A stretch of 34,806 nucleotides of DNA from Oceanospirillaceae bacterium. Lineage in GTDB: Bacteria > Pseudomonadota > Gammaproteobacteria > Pseudomonadales > Balneatricaceae. The stretch spans positions 1-34,806 of the forward strand of contig JABXHP010000079.1 in the NCBI GenBank assembly GCA_013373575.1, in the 5' to 3' direction. Numbering within the stretch: the first letter of the stretch is position 1; every line of letters starts with the position of its first letter. The notes under the pieces were generated by a model. It ran no database searches. It was not told the DNA's origin and saw nothing but the letters and a program-made list of their open reading frames with translations. The position numbers and the translations under genes were made by a program. Of the stretch, positions 1 to 15,000 are shown one piece after another.

Positions 1-1
1 A

Positions 2-3000
2 GATCGTCATCGTACCGGTCGCACTGGTTTCAGTTGAACCGGCAACAGTTCCTGCGGCTTCTGTGAGGTCTCCCGTTGCTGTAATGCTGTCGATCACAGG
101 CTGGTCGTTCGAACCGGTAATCGTCACCGTCAAATTGTGACTCGAGTAGGCATTAAAGGCATCTTCAACTTCTACTTGATAGACGAGTTGCAACTGTTCG
201 CCATCCGCTAGGTAGTCGAAATCCTCACTACCAGAGTTGAACGACCAATTCACATCCCCTTGGTTGGCGGTTAGTGCGAGTGAGCCCCCTGAATTGACGT
301 TCATCATGGCTAACAAGGCTGCGTTATCACTTACCAATCCGGTGTGGACGCCATAGCTATTCACTGACTTCACCCTAACGAGCAACGGAGAAGTGCTATC
401 TACGTCCACCACACTCATCGTACCACTGGTAGTAAGTGCACCATTAGTCTCAGCCAAAGCTGCACTGTCGCTATCACCCGCTTCAACGCTGATAACTGGA
501 GCGTCATTACGTCCAGTAATCGTAATTGTTAAGGGTTGGTCGACATATGATCCCAGATTATCCGTAACCCGAGCAACATAGCTCTGCGTGACGCGATCGC
601 CCTCTTTTAGGGCTTGGGTAGCCGATAGACTATTGTCCAAACTGTAGGTCCAAACACCTGTAGTGGGGTCTAGAGCTATAGTACCGTAGGTAGTGCTGGG
701 CGTGCCCACCAGGCTCCAGCTAGCTGTCGCGGAGGCATCACGGTCACTGCTCGTCAATGTACCTGTCGCGCTGACTGTGCCGCTAATAGCAGTACCATCA
801 TCCTGACTCCCCGCTTCACTCACACTACCCTTGGTAGCAGTGCTGAGGTTGGTAGCATCAGGAGTATCATTGCTGCCATTGAGCGTAATAGTCAGAACTT
901 GCGAAACAGTGCTGTTGCTACCGTCAGTCACTGACAGCGTGAAGACATCACTGGCGCTACCAGTCAAAGCTTCGATCAACGTATCGTTTGGAGCATAGAC
1001 ATATGCGCCAGTCTGACTGTTGATATAGAGAGTTCCATAGCTACCGGTTTTACTGAAATCGTAGCCAGCACGACTTGTATCAGAAGATCCGTTGCTCACA
1101 CTAAAGATGGCAGTGTCGGCAGTATCTCGGTCAGTTGCGGTCAAGCTGCCGCTTATCGCTGAGAAGTTATCGTCAGCAGCCGTGTCCGTGTAGCTAGCGC
1201 TGGTGAGGCTGGCACTCAATACAGGCGTATCGTTAGTTGCGGTGACGTTTATTACTAAAGATTGCAATGAAGATGCAGTGCCGTCATTCACGCTGAAGCT
1301 AAACTGATCACTGCTGTTGGTCTTAATCCCTTCGAGCGCCTGTTCGTTGGGGACGAACAGGTAGTCCCCGGTGCTGCTATTTAGATATAACAGACCAAAG
1401 CGGCCAGCCGCCATACTGTCGAATGAGTTACTGTCGATGCTGTAGCTACCCGTGGTCTGATTAGCAATCGCATATGAGAGCATCGCATCATGATCAGTAT
1501 CGCTGGCTGATAGAGTACCGTTTACATTGGTATAACTATCATCAGCAGAACCATCATTTAGAGATATCTGAGTAACAGCGTTTAACACTGGTCCATCATT
1601 GCTACCCGTGATTGTTACGCTCAAAGTAGTGCTATCCGATAACGCTGGGGTTCCGTTGTCTGTTGCAGTAACTGTGTACGTGAGAACCAGAGTCTCACCT
1701 GCTGCAAGGTAGTCAAAATGCTCAGTATCGGTATTAAACGTCCAGCTTACCTCTTCCGTTATCGCCGAATTGTCACTGAGCACGGTTGTTGGTGTCAGCG
1801 TCAACATTGACATGAGAACGTTGTCTAGAGGGTGAACCGCAGTAGAGGTGCCGCCGACCGTTAAGGTAAGAGTTAAGCTATCCTCGTCGGTCAGATCCGA
1901 ATCAGTAACCCGGAATGCTCCGCTAGTTGTTAAGGTGGCATTTGTCTCAATCAGAGAAACCTTGTCGGCTCCTTCGGTGATAACCGGCGGATCTCCGGCG
2001 CCAACGATCCAAGCCGTATAGCCTGTGGTAACCGTTGCCGTACCGTCACTCACTTCAAATACGAAGTCGTCCGTCGATTTTGTTCCTGCCGCCTGACCAT
2101 TGATCGAGGCATCATCCGGTACATAAGTGTATGCACCCGATGCGCTATTCAGATACAGAGTGCCGTAATCGCCGGACAGACTCTGATCGTATCCGCTTAA
2201 GCTGGTATCTGCGCTCCCACCCGTTATGGCGTAACTGAACGTAGTGCCTGCGTCACGATCTGTGCTACCACTAAGATTACCGGTCACCGCTGTGAAGGTG
2301 TCATCAGCGTCAGTATCAATGAAGCTACTGCTATCCAAAGATGCTACAGCAATTGGCGTGTCATTCGCCGCAATCAAATTGATAGAGAGGAGCTGACTAT
2401 CGTTGGCACTGCTACCATCAGTAACCGTCAGTGTGAAACTCTCGCTGGCATCAGTAGTTAGAGCATTGATAGCGCCATTGTTGGTCACATATTCATATAT
2501 CCCAGTAGCACTGTTCAAATAGAGCGTACCATAGGTACCAGCTAAGCTTCGGTCGAACCCAGATCGACTGTCATCGGCGCTATCACCATCGATTGAGAAG
2601 GTCGCAGTTTCAATACTATCCCGGTCCGCACTAATGAGACGACCATTCACCGCTGAGAATAGATCCTCCTCTGCGCTGTCAGTTAGAGTGATGGCATCCG
2701 GAGCTTGCAACGTTGGTGTATCGTTGTCGGCGACAAGCGTGATGCTGAGTAGTTTGGAATCACTCGCTACTCCATCGCTAGCGACAAAACTGAACTTTTC
2801 AGTCGTATCCGCCTTTAATCCCTCTATTGCCGCATCATTGGGAACATACTGGTAGGCTCCACTGATGCTGTTTAGATAGAGTGTACCGAAGGCTCCAACT
2901 CGCTTAGCATCATAGCGATTCACGCCAATTAGATTAACTTCGCTAGTTTGTCCCGCTACCGTGTAGGTAATGCTATCGCCATCTCGGTCTGAACTACTGA

Positions 3001-6000
3001 GCGTACCGCTAAAAGACGTGAAACTATCGTCAGAGCTACTGTCTGTGTAGGTTGCACCGTCGACGTCAGATAGCACAGGCGTATCGTTTTCACCGGCTAT
3101 TTTAACGATTAGAGTCTGCAATGCATGCTCCATACCGTCCGTCACGCGGAAGCTAAACTGTTCGACTACGTCCGCTTGTAATGCTTCTACCCTCGCATCG
3201 TCCGGAACATAGACATAGGCCCCGCTTGTACTGTTCAGATAGAGCTTACCGTAGCCACCTTGGCGAATCAGATCATAGCTAAGGCTACCGACCGTGTAGG
3301 AGCCCGCTGTTCCACCGGCGACTGCAAAGCTGAGCGTTGCGTCATGGTCCAGATCTGCAGCCGATAGAGTACCCCCAACATTGCTCAGGGTATCGTCTGA
3401 AGCGGTATCTGTGAGTGAGATTGGCGCGACAGCATCCAGTACTGGACCATCATTAGTGCCAGTTATGCTAATCGTTATCAGCGTATCATCCGACAGGGCT
3501 GGGCTGCTGGTATCGGTAGCCGTAACAGTGTAGGTCAATACCAGGGTTTCACCTTTAGCAAGATAATCGAAGGCTTCACTACCACTGTTAAACGTCCAAT
3601 CGACGCTAGCAGTGATTGAACCCGCATCAGTCAGTACCGTAGTTGGCGTGACAGATAGCATTGCCAACAGAGTCGTATCGTCGGGATGTGTAGCCGTAGA
3701 GGTACCAGCAGTCGCTACCGCTAACGTCAGACTATCCTGATCAGTCAGGTCGCTGTCGGAAACCGTAATTGTACCTTTGGTAACTAGTGCGTCGTTTACT
3801 TCAGTCAGTTCGGCAATGTCATTACCATCAGTAATAATCGGCGGGTCGCCCGCACCAACTATAGAAGCTGTGAAGCTCGTAGTGATGGTTGCCGCTCCAT
3901 CACTGATTTCGAAGCTGAAAACATCCGATGAGCTTGTTCCGCTAGTCTGGCCATTAATTGCTGAGTTGTTTGGAACATAGGTATAAGCACCGCTGTTAAT
4001 ATTGAGGTAGAGCGTACCAAAGTTACCAACTAAACTCTGGTCAAAACCACTCAAGGTGGAGTCTGTCGTACCGCCCGCTATGCTGTATCCCAGTGTTGAG
4101 CCAGCGTCGCGATCACTTCCACTCAACGTACCACTAACCGCATCAAAGGTATCCGATCCATCGGAATCTACATAGGTGGTACTTGCCAGAGATTGCGAAA
4201 CGGTTGGCGTATCATTTGCCGCTATCAGACTGATCAATAGATTCTGGCCTGCTGTAGCGCCATTTCCGTCCGTAACCTGCAGCGTAAAGCTTTCGCTGGC
4301 ATTTGCGGTAAGCGCATTTATTGCGGTGTCGTTTGCAACATACTCATAGGCACCGGTATCACTATTCAAATAGAGCGTACCGTAACTCGCCGTTAATGAA
4401 CGGTCATACCCAGTACGGCTGCTATCAACACTCCCGCCCGTTATTGAATAGTCTGCACTATCATTTATATCCAGATCAGTGGTGATCAGGCTACCCGCGA
4501 CTGAAGAGAAGCTATCTTTACCAGCGGTATCAGTCAGCGTAATGGAGGTCAATGCAGCGAGTGCTGGTGCATCATTTCGACCGGTAATCGTAAATTGTAC
4601 GGGCGAAGTTGCCACCTCACCCGCAGCATCTTGAACACTTACTGTGTAGCTAAAACTAATCGTTTCCCCAGCGCCCAGAAAATCGAGATCCGCCGACGCA
4701 AGGTCGTAACTCCAGTTTACGGTCGCATCTGCGGCTACATCCGTTGCTGAAACATTAAAACCAGCGACCAACGTCTCGGACAGCGTGCTATCCAGTACGC
4801 CTCCACTCCAATTGATGTTGTTGTCTGAAGTAAAGGTTATGTCCAGCGAATCACTGGCATCGAGTTCGACAAAGATGACTTGGCCAGAACTACTGAGTCC
4901 CTGCGCACTCGCATCCTCGGATTCAATAAACGCCGCGGGCGTCGCAATAGCTATGGTTGGCAAATCATTGGTGCCGGTTACATCAATAATTACCGTCTGA
5001 TCAGCAAATGCAGATGAGCTATCGGAGACACGAACTGTATATGTCAGCGTTAGAGTTTCGCCGTTTGCAAGATAGTCAAAATACTCGCTACCGGAGTCGA
5101 AACTCCAGTTTACGGCTCCTGTATTGCCATCGTTCGCGATTACGTTAGAGCTGTCCACCGTCAATAGCGCTGCAAGCGCAGCGTTGTCCAACGCAAGACC
5201 CGTCGTGGTATCGCTCGCTACTACAGAGTAAACCGAGGTAGAAACCGTATTGAGCGTATCAACATCACTCACCGAGAGGGTACCTGTTGCAGTGAGGCTG
5301 GTGTTACTCTCTGTAAACGATGCGGATGTGCTATCTGAATTTACCACAGAAATCACGGGTGTATCGTTGCTGCCGGTGACCTTGATGGTAATAGTCTCGC
5401 TCGCAGTCAACTCGCCGCTACTGTTATCAGTCGCAGTTACAGTGTACTGCAGGATGAGTTCCTCGCCATCGGCGAGGTAGTCAAAGGCTTCACCCTGGCT
5501 ATCAAAGGTCCAGTTCAGAGTTGCTTGAATAGCCGAGTTACCCAAAATGGCACTGGGTGATATCGCGAGGTAGCTGGCCAAAGTGGCATCACTCGGTGCA
5601 TTGGCGTCGCTGCGATTACTGTCGCCCAACACCGATGTTAACGCTTTGGTTACTGTCACATTGTCTTTGGTATCGACATCACTGATCACCAAGGTACCCG
5701 AAGTCGCGAGCGCCGAATCCGCCTCGATCAAATCGGCCGAATCAGGACCCTGAGTAATAACGGGGGCATCAGCTGTTCCAGTTATGGTAATAACTACAGT
5801 CGAGGTATCACTTGCGACCGTTGAATTGTCATCGCTAGCTGTAACCGTGTAGGTTAATACGAGAGTTTCACCCTCAGCGAGATAATCAAAGCTTTCGCTA
5901 CCCGAGTCAAACGACCACGCCAGTTCTGCAGTGGTCTGGCTGGACGAGAGAGTGGCCGCAGGACTTATCGCAAACATTGAGGCGAGTTCTGCATCGCTGG

Positions 6001-9000
6001 GCGCAGCCACATCACTGCGGTTGCTGGTCCCGCTGACCACCAAGGTAGCATTGCTTGCTACCGTATTGGTTACATCTGCATCAGTGACAGTTAGGGCACC
6101 GCTAGTGGCAAGGCCACTATTGGTTTCGCTTAAGCCCACGGTGTCATCGCCATTGCTTATCACAGGCGCATCATTGCTACCGTTAATGGTGATAGTAATG
6201 GTTTTATCAGCGCTTAGTTCAGAACCATCTGGAGCGTCGTCAGTAACACGAATCAGATAGGTAAATATAGCTGACTCGCCAGCGGCCAGATCATGGAAGT
6301 ACTGTGAACCTGCATCGAAACTCCAAGTCATTTGTGTCGACTCAGTGCTCGAATCCAATACCGTCGCATTACCTAGTGTCAACCATGCTAGCTGGGTGCT
6401 ATCCATGGCGCTAGCCGATGCACCACGGTAACTCACGGTACCGCTAACAACCTCAGAAGTTACAGTGTCGGAGACGTTAGTATCTGCAATGGTCAGAGTA
6501 TCTGAAGCCGTCACGGCGTTATTGCCAACGGGTTCATTAATGCTTACTGAAGCCGCATCTCCGGTGCTGACGGTAATTGTGGGCGCATTGTTTTTACCCA
6601 GCAAATTAACAGTCACTTGCTGACTATCGGTTCCGCCTTCGCCATCTACCAAGGTGATGGTAAATACCGCGGTCACACGCTCGCCTGAACCTAAGAAATC
6701 GAGATCGGCTTGGCTGATCGAATACAACCAGTTGATGGTGCCATTATTGGTATTGGCTGCACCCAAAGTAGCACTCATAGCATTGTAAAGTGCTTGTTTT
6801 TGGCCATCTGTTAACGTTAGGGCTTGGTCGTTTCTATCTACCGCTGTAAATGACGTACCTGCATCAGTAATGGCATTGATAGTCACGGTGTGGCGGTCAG
6901 ACAGATCAATATCGGTAAATGTTAAGGTACCGGTATCGCTCATTTTGGTGACATCACCAGAGGCAATAAAGCCCTGGATGGCATCGGCAATACCATCGTC
7001 GCCAGTGGTGGGTTTGGCATCAGTTGCCGCGGCATAGCTAATGCTTGGCGCATCATTACTACCCGTGATGGTTATCGTGACGTTCTGCGTATCAACCCCT
7101 GTAGCACCAGGAGCATTATCCGACACCTTTACGGAGTAAGTTAAAACGAGTGTCTCACCAGCGGCTAAGTCATCAAAAGCTTCCGAATTACCCGAATTAA
7201 ACGTCCAAGTGAGACCGTTGGTAGCCGTTGTCGCGCTGGCATCATCTAACAGCGTTGTTGGCGAGAGAGTAAACATGCCTAATGCGGCAGCTTCCGTTGG
7301 GCGAGCGCCTATCGGTGCCGTTCCAGAGAACGTCACACCCGTCACACTGGCGGTAAGGATATCGCCACTCTCAAGGTCGCTGACACTCAAAGTATCACTC
7401 GCGGTGCGAGACACTGCATTGGTCTCAGTAATAGCGGCCGAAGCAGCGTCATCGGTTTCAAGTGTAATCTGTGGACCATCGTTAGTACCGGTGATGGTTA
7501 TTACGATGTCATGATCAACATCGGCGACACCGTCATTGAAACGGACGGTGTAGGTTAGTACTAATGTATCGCCAGAGCGCAGATCATCAAAGGTTTGGGT
7601 GTCACTATCGAAGGTCCAGTCGAGGCGAGTACTGCTTTCACTGCCGTTTAAAACACTGCTAGTCGCCAGTGCCAACCAATTTTGCCACGTCGATGCGCCA
7701 CCAAAACCGGCAAATGCAGAATCATTGAGTGTGCCGGAAACAGCATGAATGCTAGCTGTAACTGACTGGCTCGTATCCACATCGGAGACGGTGAGTGTAC
7801 CGCCTGAGGTGAGTGCTACATTGCCTTCCAGCAGTGAAGTTGGGTCTGCACTGCGAGCGCGGAAAAAAGTAGATGTAGTAATAGTTGTACTGTCATTAAC
7901 ACCCACAACGTTAATGGTCAGTGTCTCGCTGTCACTTGCCCCTTGGCTATCTGTCACGCTGAGGGAGAACGTTTCGCTGACACTTGCAGAGGCTGCTTCC
8001 ATCGCGGCATCATTGGGCACATAGTCGTAGGCGCCAGTGCTCGTATTGAGGTACAACACGCCAAAATTGCCAGCTTTACTTACATCAAAGCCATTGCGGC
8101 TATCGTCTTGTGACTGACCAAAGATACTAAATACAGCGCTATCGCTCGTATCGTCATCGCTATCAGCAAGCGTACCAGAAGCAACGTTAAAGGTGTCATC
8201 ACCGTCAGTATCGACATAATCAATGCTTGTGATAATGTTGGCTGGAGATGCATTATCTTCAATCTGCAATGTTGGCGCATCATTACTACCAATGATGGTG
8301 AAAACAGCATTAGCCGTTGTTGTTAATGATGTATCAGTTACTCGTACCTCGAAAGATTCAGTGACTGTTTGCCCCGCTTTTAAAGCTTGAGTGTCACTAT
8401 CATCGTTGTTAAGGGCATAACTAACCACACCCGTACTGGTCGTTAGTGTAGCCGTACCATAAGTGCCGGACTTAGTATATGAAGCGCCACTATCACTTGT
8501 AGACCAACCGTTTGATGTTAACCAAGTATCATCCCAATCTGCTGTATCATCTCTATCGGAGGCAACCATTGTGATACTACTACTTGCTACTCCGGTATCA
8601 GCATTTCCAATGCCACCAGCTTCCACAAGCACTGCCGATGCTTGAGCCGGTGTCAGCGCAGGAGCATCGTTTACAGCATTGAATGTAATTGTAAGCGTTT
8701 GACTATCAACCGTTTCAATACCATCAGTCACTGAAAAATCAGTAGTCAATGTAAGATTTTGCTTTAATCCCTCGATGGCAGCATCGTTGGGGACAAATAA
8801 ATACTTACCACTGATACTATTCAGGAAAAGTGTGCCGTAAGTAATATTGGATGATTTAATGGCCTTGCTAATATCGTAGCCTGCTTTGGCCACTGCAGTA
8901 GTATCTTTACCAACAATTGAAAATTGTAAGCTATCGCTGGTATCAACATCACTGCTATTTAATACACCCGTAAATTCTACGAAAGTATCATTGGATGATG

Positions 9001-12000
9001 TATCAGAATAAGTATAAGACGAACGACTTGCTGTTAGCGTTGGAGTATCGTTACTACCTGTTATGGTAACTGTAATAGTCTCACTATCGGACAAAGCATT
9101 ACCGGAATTATCAGTCGCCTTCACGGTATAAACCAATATTAACGTTTCGCTATCAGCCAGATAATCGAATGCTTCGCTACCCGAATTAAAGTTCCAGCTT
9201 AAAGTCGCATTAGTGGTCGTGTTATTCAAGATAGCTGTAGGCGTCACAGTCAGCATTGCCAACAATTCCGCATCGCTCGGTTTAGCTGGGTCAGTATCGC
9301 TACTGGTACCCGTATCACTCGAGGTAAGAGCTACCGATGCATTCACCACGTCAGTAGTATCGAGGTCATCGACGGTGAACGATCCAGAACCCGATAAGGT
9401 GGTATCGGTCTCTGTCTTCGCCAATGTAACAGGACCTCCAGAAATGACGGGCGCGTCATTGGTGCCGGTAATGGTGATAGTGACAGTTGCAATATCTGTT
9501 AACGCGCCATCATCAGCCTCAATTTGATACTCCAGCACCAGCGTCTCACCGGCTGCAAGATTGTTAAAAGCCTCACTACCTGAGTTGAATGCCCAGTAAG
9601 CCGTACCAGTAGTATTAGATGCGTCTGCAATTGTCGCTGTATTAGCCCATGTTGATTGATCTGCAGATACTTTCAGCATGGCTAATAGATCTGCGTTAGT
9701 TACACTCGTATTGCCAGTGACTGTTACTTGGGTAACATTGGCATCAACCGTTTGACTAACATCACCGTCGGTTACAGTCAGTGCACCAGAGCTTGTTAGT
9801 CCTGCATTGGTTTCTGCCAATAACGCAATATCTGGGCCACCAGATATATAGGGCGCGGTACTCTTACCGTTAATGTTGACAACAATATCTTTAGTAGAGG
9901 TATTACCTTGTATATCTGTAGCAGTAACCTCATACGTCAATATAAGGGTTTCACCTGAATTCAAGTAGCCAAAATCAGCGCCACCAGAATTGAAGGACCA
10001 ATTAAAGTCACCCTCTCTCGTACCATTAGCAATGATATTACCTGAATCAACGCTAAGCATAGACTTAAGGAGTTCATTGGTAATACCAGCGGGGAGACCC
10101 GCGGTAGTTCCTGAGGTAGAAACACTGGTCACCGCGACCGATACCGTATCCGTAAGATCTAAATCACTAACACTGAGCGTATTTGTTTCAGGTGCGCCAA
10201 CTTTTAATATAAAGAAATTATCTTGATCAAAAGTACCTGTAATTGAACCAGTTTTAGGCCCTACCCCCGTTTCAATTAACCAACCACTTGATAAATCAAC
10301 TTCTAACGTCCATGTCTGCCCAGGTTCAACATTAACTTTATAGAACAGCTCGTCAGAGTAATTGTTAGAACCAGGAGTTGTTGCCCCATCTTCATCGGCT
10401 AACACCGCTCTGTTTGCATTAGAGCCATCACCACTCACACCTACTTGGTCACCATTTGGGTTAGTGTAAGTGTCGTAGGTTACCTGACCCTGACTATCAT
10501 AATCCACGGTGTAGGTAGACAAGTAAGTACCATCAACATAACCCAACTGAGCGGATGCGGTACCGCCACCACTCGCAATATAGTTTGCACCATCTTCTTG
10601 CAGATAAATGACCGCCGTATCACCAGTATCCACGCTTATCACCGGCGCTTCGTTGGCCGCTGAGGTAATATCAATGGTCAATGTTTGAGTATCACTTGAA
10701 CCACTGCCATCGCTCACCGTGACATCAAAGGTCTCGCTGTCAACCGTTGTTAAGGCGTTAATAGCATCCGCATTAGGCGTGAAGGTATACGCGCCCGTGG
10801 AAGTATTCACCGTTAGCACACCGTAAGTGCCGGTTTTACTTACGCTCGTAGCCGACACTGCTGTACCGCCATCAATTCCGAAGGTATAGGTGGTATCACT
10901 GTCTGGGTCTGATCCTACCAAGGTGCCCGTAGCAGGGGTGAACGTATCGTCTGCAGGCGTATCTTGGTATGTGATGTCTGTTGGACCAACCAAACTTACA
11001 GCATCGTTCAACTCGATAACCGCAATGGTTTTGTTTACAGAGGCTGTACTGTTATCTACCGCTTTCGCGGTGATGGTTAGAGCTACCGATTGCTCGGTAT
11101 TTGCTGCACTTAAGTCACCACTATTTTGATAGGTGACTAACAGCGCAATTTTTTCCATAACCGTTTCATCAGCAGGGAAATTGGCATTAGCTGAAACGAC
11201 AAGGTCATTCCCCGAGGTGCCGCCAGACACTGTAGCTATTAATGTAGCAGTGGACCCATTACCTAGGTAAACATCACTGCCAACTACTGACACCTCACCG
11301 TCAACTGTCGAGGCAGATGAAACAGAAGCTAAGGCCAAGGTCTCTGTAGAAGTTCCCGTGTCTAAGGCAAAGGTCAAAGTACCACTTGAAGCGAATAATT
11401 TACCATCCAGTGACGCAAAACTAGCTTGTTTAACGGCTCGGAAGGCCGCTTCTTGCTCGGTATATTTTTGCTCAATGACGACTGAGGTGTTAGCTATATT
11501 GCTATTATCTGAACCGTCGTTAACCTGCCAGGCAATAGACCGGTTGTCACCGGGTTGATTGGACGTTGTATTAAAGGTTACCGCGCGCAGGGCATTTTGC
11601 CACTCGGCTAAGGTAGCCGTTGCACCACTTGACGTCAGAGTCAATGTGCCAGTCGCTGTATCAAAACTTGCAGCAATATTGTCCATATTGCTACCGTTGT
11701 TATCGAAGGCTAATGTATCGCTGCCATTCAAATAACCAGATGCTATCTTAACCGTTGCACTTGCGAAGGTTGTATCGTCTTGATCACCAACAGAGAGTTT
11801 TGGGGCCAGCGTTACAGGGCTTCCACCCTCGGCAAAATTCACTTCATGGTCAGCGTCACGAATGACGTAAGGTATATCATTAATGTTACCCACGTTAAGT
11901 GTGACAACCGCTTCACTAGTCTTGCCAACGGAATCAGTGACCTGCACGGTATGAGTAAATTGGTTTACACCACTCTCATAATCATTCGTCGACGCGCTCA

Positions 12001-15000
12001 GACCTGCAATAGTAAGCAGCACATTACCGTTACTATCTAAACTAAAATAGCCATCTTCTGAAGTTAGATGATAAGAGTTGTCGCTATGCTTAAACGCATA
12101 TGACGCAATAGAAGAATCATCAGTAGCAGCCACTAGGCCCAGCACATTACCAACAACACGATTTTCACTATAGTCAATGCTCTGTGCGTTAATTGTTGGA
12201 TTAGATTCATCCAGATCAGTCACAGAGAGAGTGATAGTAGCGCTAGCAGTTTCTCCTGCAGCATCGGTTGCCTGAATAGTTAAATCAAAACTATTTCCGC
12301 TAGTTTCATAATCGTTGCTAGCGACACTGGCTGCTGCGCCTGCTGAAGTGAGGCTGATATTACCATCAGCATCGATGGCAAAATAGCCAGCGGTATTACC
12401 ACTAGTAATACTGAAGCTAGTCACACCATTAAGATCGCTGCTACTCACCGTACCCAGAATATCGCTAGTGGTACGATTTTCTGCGTATGTGAAGGTCTGG
12501 TTTGTCATTGTGGGAGCAGTCGAATCTACAACGATGCTAACTTCTGCCGTTGCCTTAGTGCTGTCCAATTCTACTGTTAATGTGTAAGGACCATCGGCAA
12601 GTGCGTCGGCATCTGCTACGGTGATTTGCACTGTAGTGCCAGCATCAGCGGCATCAACAGAAACACTGCCCAATTCGTTGCCATCGGCATCGAACAGGGT
12701 AAGGGTATCGCTATCTTGAGCGTTATCAGGGACCTTAATATCAAACGTCGGTGTATCGTCCGAAGTGATATTGTCCTTATTAGAAACACCCGTATCAGAG
12801 GCATCTACCAGATCAATACGCGGGCTGTTGTTCACCAACTTAATGGTGGTAGTGGCGCTGAGTGTGCTCAAACCGTCGTTGTCGGTAGCAACCATCTCTA
12901 CATAAGCCAAGCCATTGCTGTTAGCAGTGGTGCTAAAGGTCACGCTTCGCAGGGCGGACTGCATGGCCAAGGTGCTGCCAGTATTGGTCAGGGTCAATGT
13001 GCGGGTGGCTGCATTCCATGCCCCTGTTACCGCAGCGGTGTCGGTGAAATTGAGAGTATCGCCAGAGAAACCATCGGGAATCGTCAGCGTCACGCTAGAA
13101 ACGGTGCCATCATAGTCCTGCAAAGTTACCGCGGGCATTAAGGTTACTGGGATATCTAACCCCCAGTCATACTGCACCGTATTGCTTGCCTTATCGATCA
13201 CAATGCGGTCATTCACCGCACTTAAACTGACTACAGTTTTGGCGATATTGCTATCGATCACACCATCGTTAACGCTGAAGTTAAACACGCGTTGTGCAGT
13301 ATCTGGATCTTCACTCAGGTTATTAAAACCTAAACTATCTAGCAGAGCCTCGTAAGCGGCCACTGTATATTCCGCACTGCCGGTGTGTTTAAAGGCTACA
13401 CGAGTTTTGCTGCCATCGCTGCTGATAGTGGCAGTAAATGTCTTACCGCCCACTGTGATTGAAGCAGTACCATTTTGGGTAACATCTAACGCGGTACTAC
13501 CCACCATCAAACGGTCACCGCTTGCGACGTTGCTGTTTACGGTGAGGCTAGCAAAGGTGGTGTCATCCACATCTGCCAAAGCAGTGACACGCGTTGGAAT
13601 GAGCGATACCGTGGTGTTGGCATTCGCTAGGCCCTGGGCCTCGGTCCACGACACAGCATGATCAGTTCCAGAAGCAGCGCCATTCAGATCAATAGTCGGC
13701 GCATCGTTTACTGGTAGGAGGTTGATAATAATTGTTGGCTCGATGAGCGACAGGCCGTTAGCGTCATAGCCGGTGGCGTTCGCCGTACCAACAAATTTAA
13801 AGCTAATGCTATTTATGCCGTCGCCGTTATCGTGCGACCCGGCTTCATAAGTTAACTCATTGAATTGGGCGTAAGTGAGCGTATCTCCCACCGCAACAGC
13901 GGTACCCGCACCGTTAACAAAACTGCCACGCGATGAGCCTATATAAGTTATTTTGACCGTATCGCCCGGGGCGACACCAAACTCTTCAGCGGCAAAGGGC
14001 AACACCGTATCTTCATATGCGTAGGCGGGATAGACCTCATCGTATTGATAGATCGGCGGTCCGACCATCGTCACTGTGGCGGTATTTGATGTTTCGTTGC
14101 CACCGTCGCCATCCGTCAGACTCACTTCAATTTGACGTATAACAGAAACAGCATCAGTACCGACGTAGGTGTAACGGAGTGCTTGTAACAAGGCGCCGAC
14201 ATTATCCTGCGTAGCACTGGTATTCAAGGTTATACGCAGCGCCGAGGTGGCATTCGTTGCAGCGTCGTATGTGCCATCGAGACTGCCATCAATTGCTCCG
14301 ATTACAGTACCCTTATAAGAAACGTCAGCACCACTTAGGGAAATATCTCCCACAGCCACAACCGACAATTGGTTTTCGTTGGCTTTACCGCCATTAAAAG
14401 TAACGTTGATCTGTCCACCGTCAAAGTCGGCAGAATCAATATCACTCACCAAAATAGGGTTAAATGGGTCAATGATTACCGCGCTGTTATTGGTGCTCCA
14501 GTACGCGATATCACCGTCGAGATTGGCAATAACGGGGGCGTCATTGACACTATTGACAGTGATATCGTAAGTGTAGGCGTCTGCACTTAGGCCCTTGCCA
14601 TCGCTCACCTGGAACTGCCAGATATCGCTGCCGTAGTAGTTTGCATTGGGGACATAGACCAGCTTGTTAGCATTAATGTCGGCCACAGAAATGGTTTGAC
14701 CTGCAGTGACGAAAGCGCCATCTAATTTCAGATCACCATTTTCAGGCAAGCTTGTCACTACGACACTTGATAGTGTGTCACCAGAATTGGCGTCATTAAA
14801 TCCAAAGTGACTTGCCAAAATCGTCAGCGAGGCATCCTCGTTAACGCTTTGTGAAGCATCGCTCGCGGTGGGTAGCGCATTACTCAGTACAATCGGGGTA
14901 AAATTGAACGGCACATCATCAGTGCCATCAACGCCACCAATATCACCGTTAATGCTGTTGGTTTGGGTCGCAGTCAGCAGCACCATACCAACCTTCGAGT

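Larger units (their letters stand above)
2..10700 (-). repeat. Long VCBS/cadherin-like repeat array in the giant protein
   Basis: Recurring '(V/I)TITGSND(A/T)PV(I/L)', 'DVDTSD.V', 'L(A/T)(A/T)GETL(V/I)L(T/Q)Y.V.(A/V)(T/S)D', 'WSFDSGSE.FDYLA' and 'GTLYLN..(T/S)GAY.YVPND.AI' motifs. Confidence 0.9.

Noticed and set aside
2-10700. CRISPR array or non-coding tandem repeats
   Set aside because: Periodic similarity is at protein-domain scale (~90-120 aa and ~618 aa) in one open frame, with no short identical direct repeats separated by spacers.
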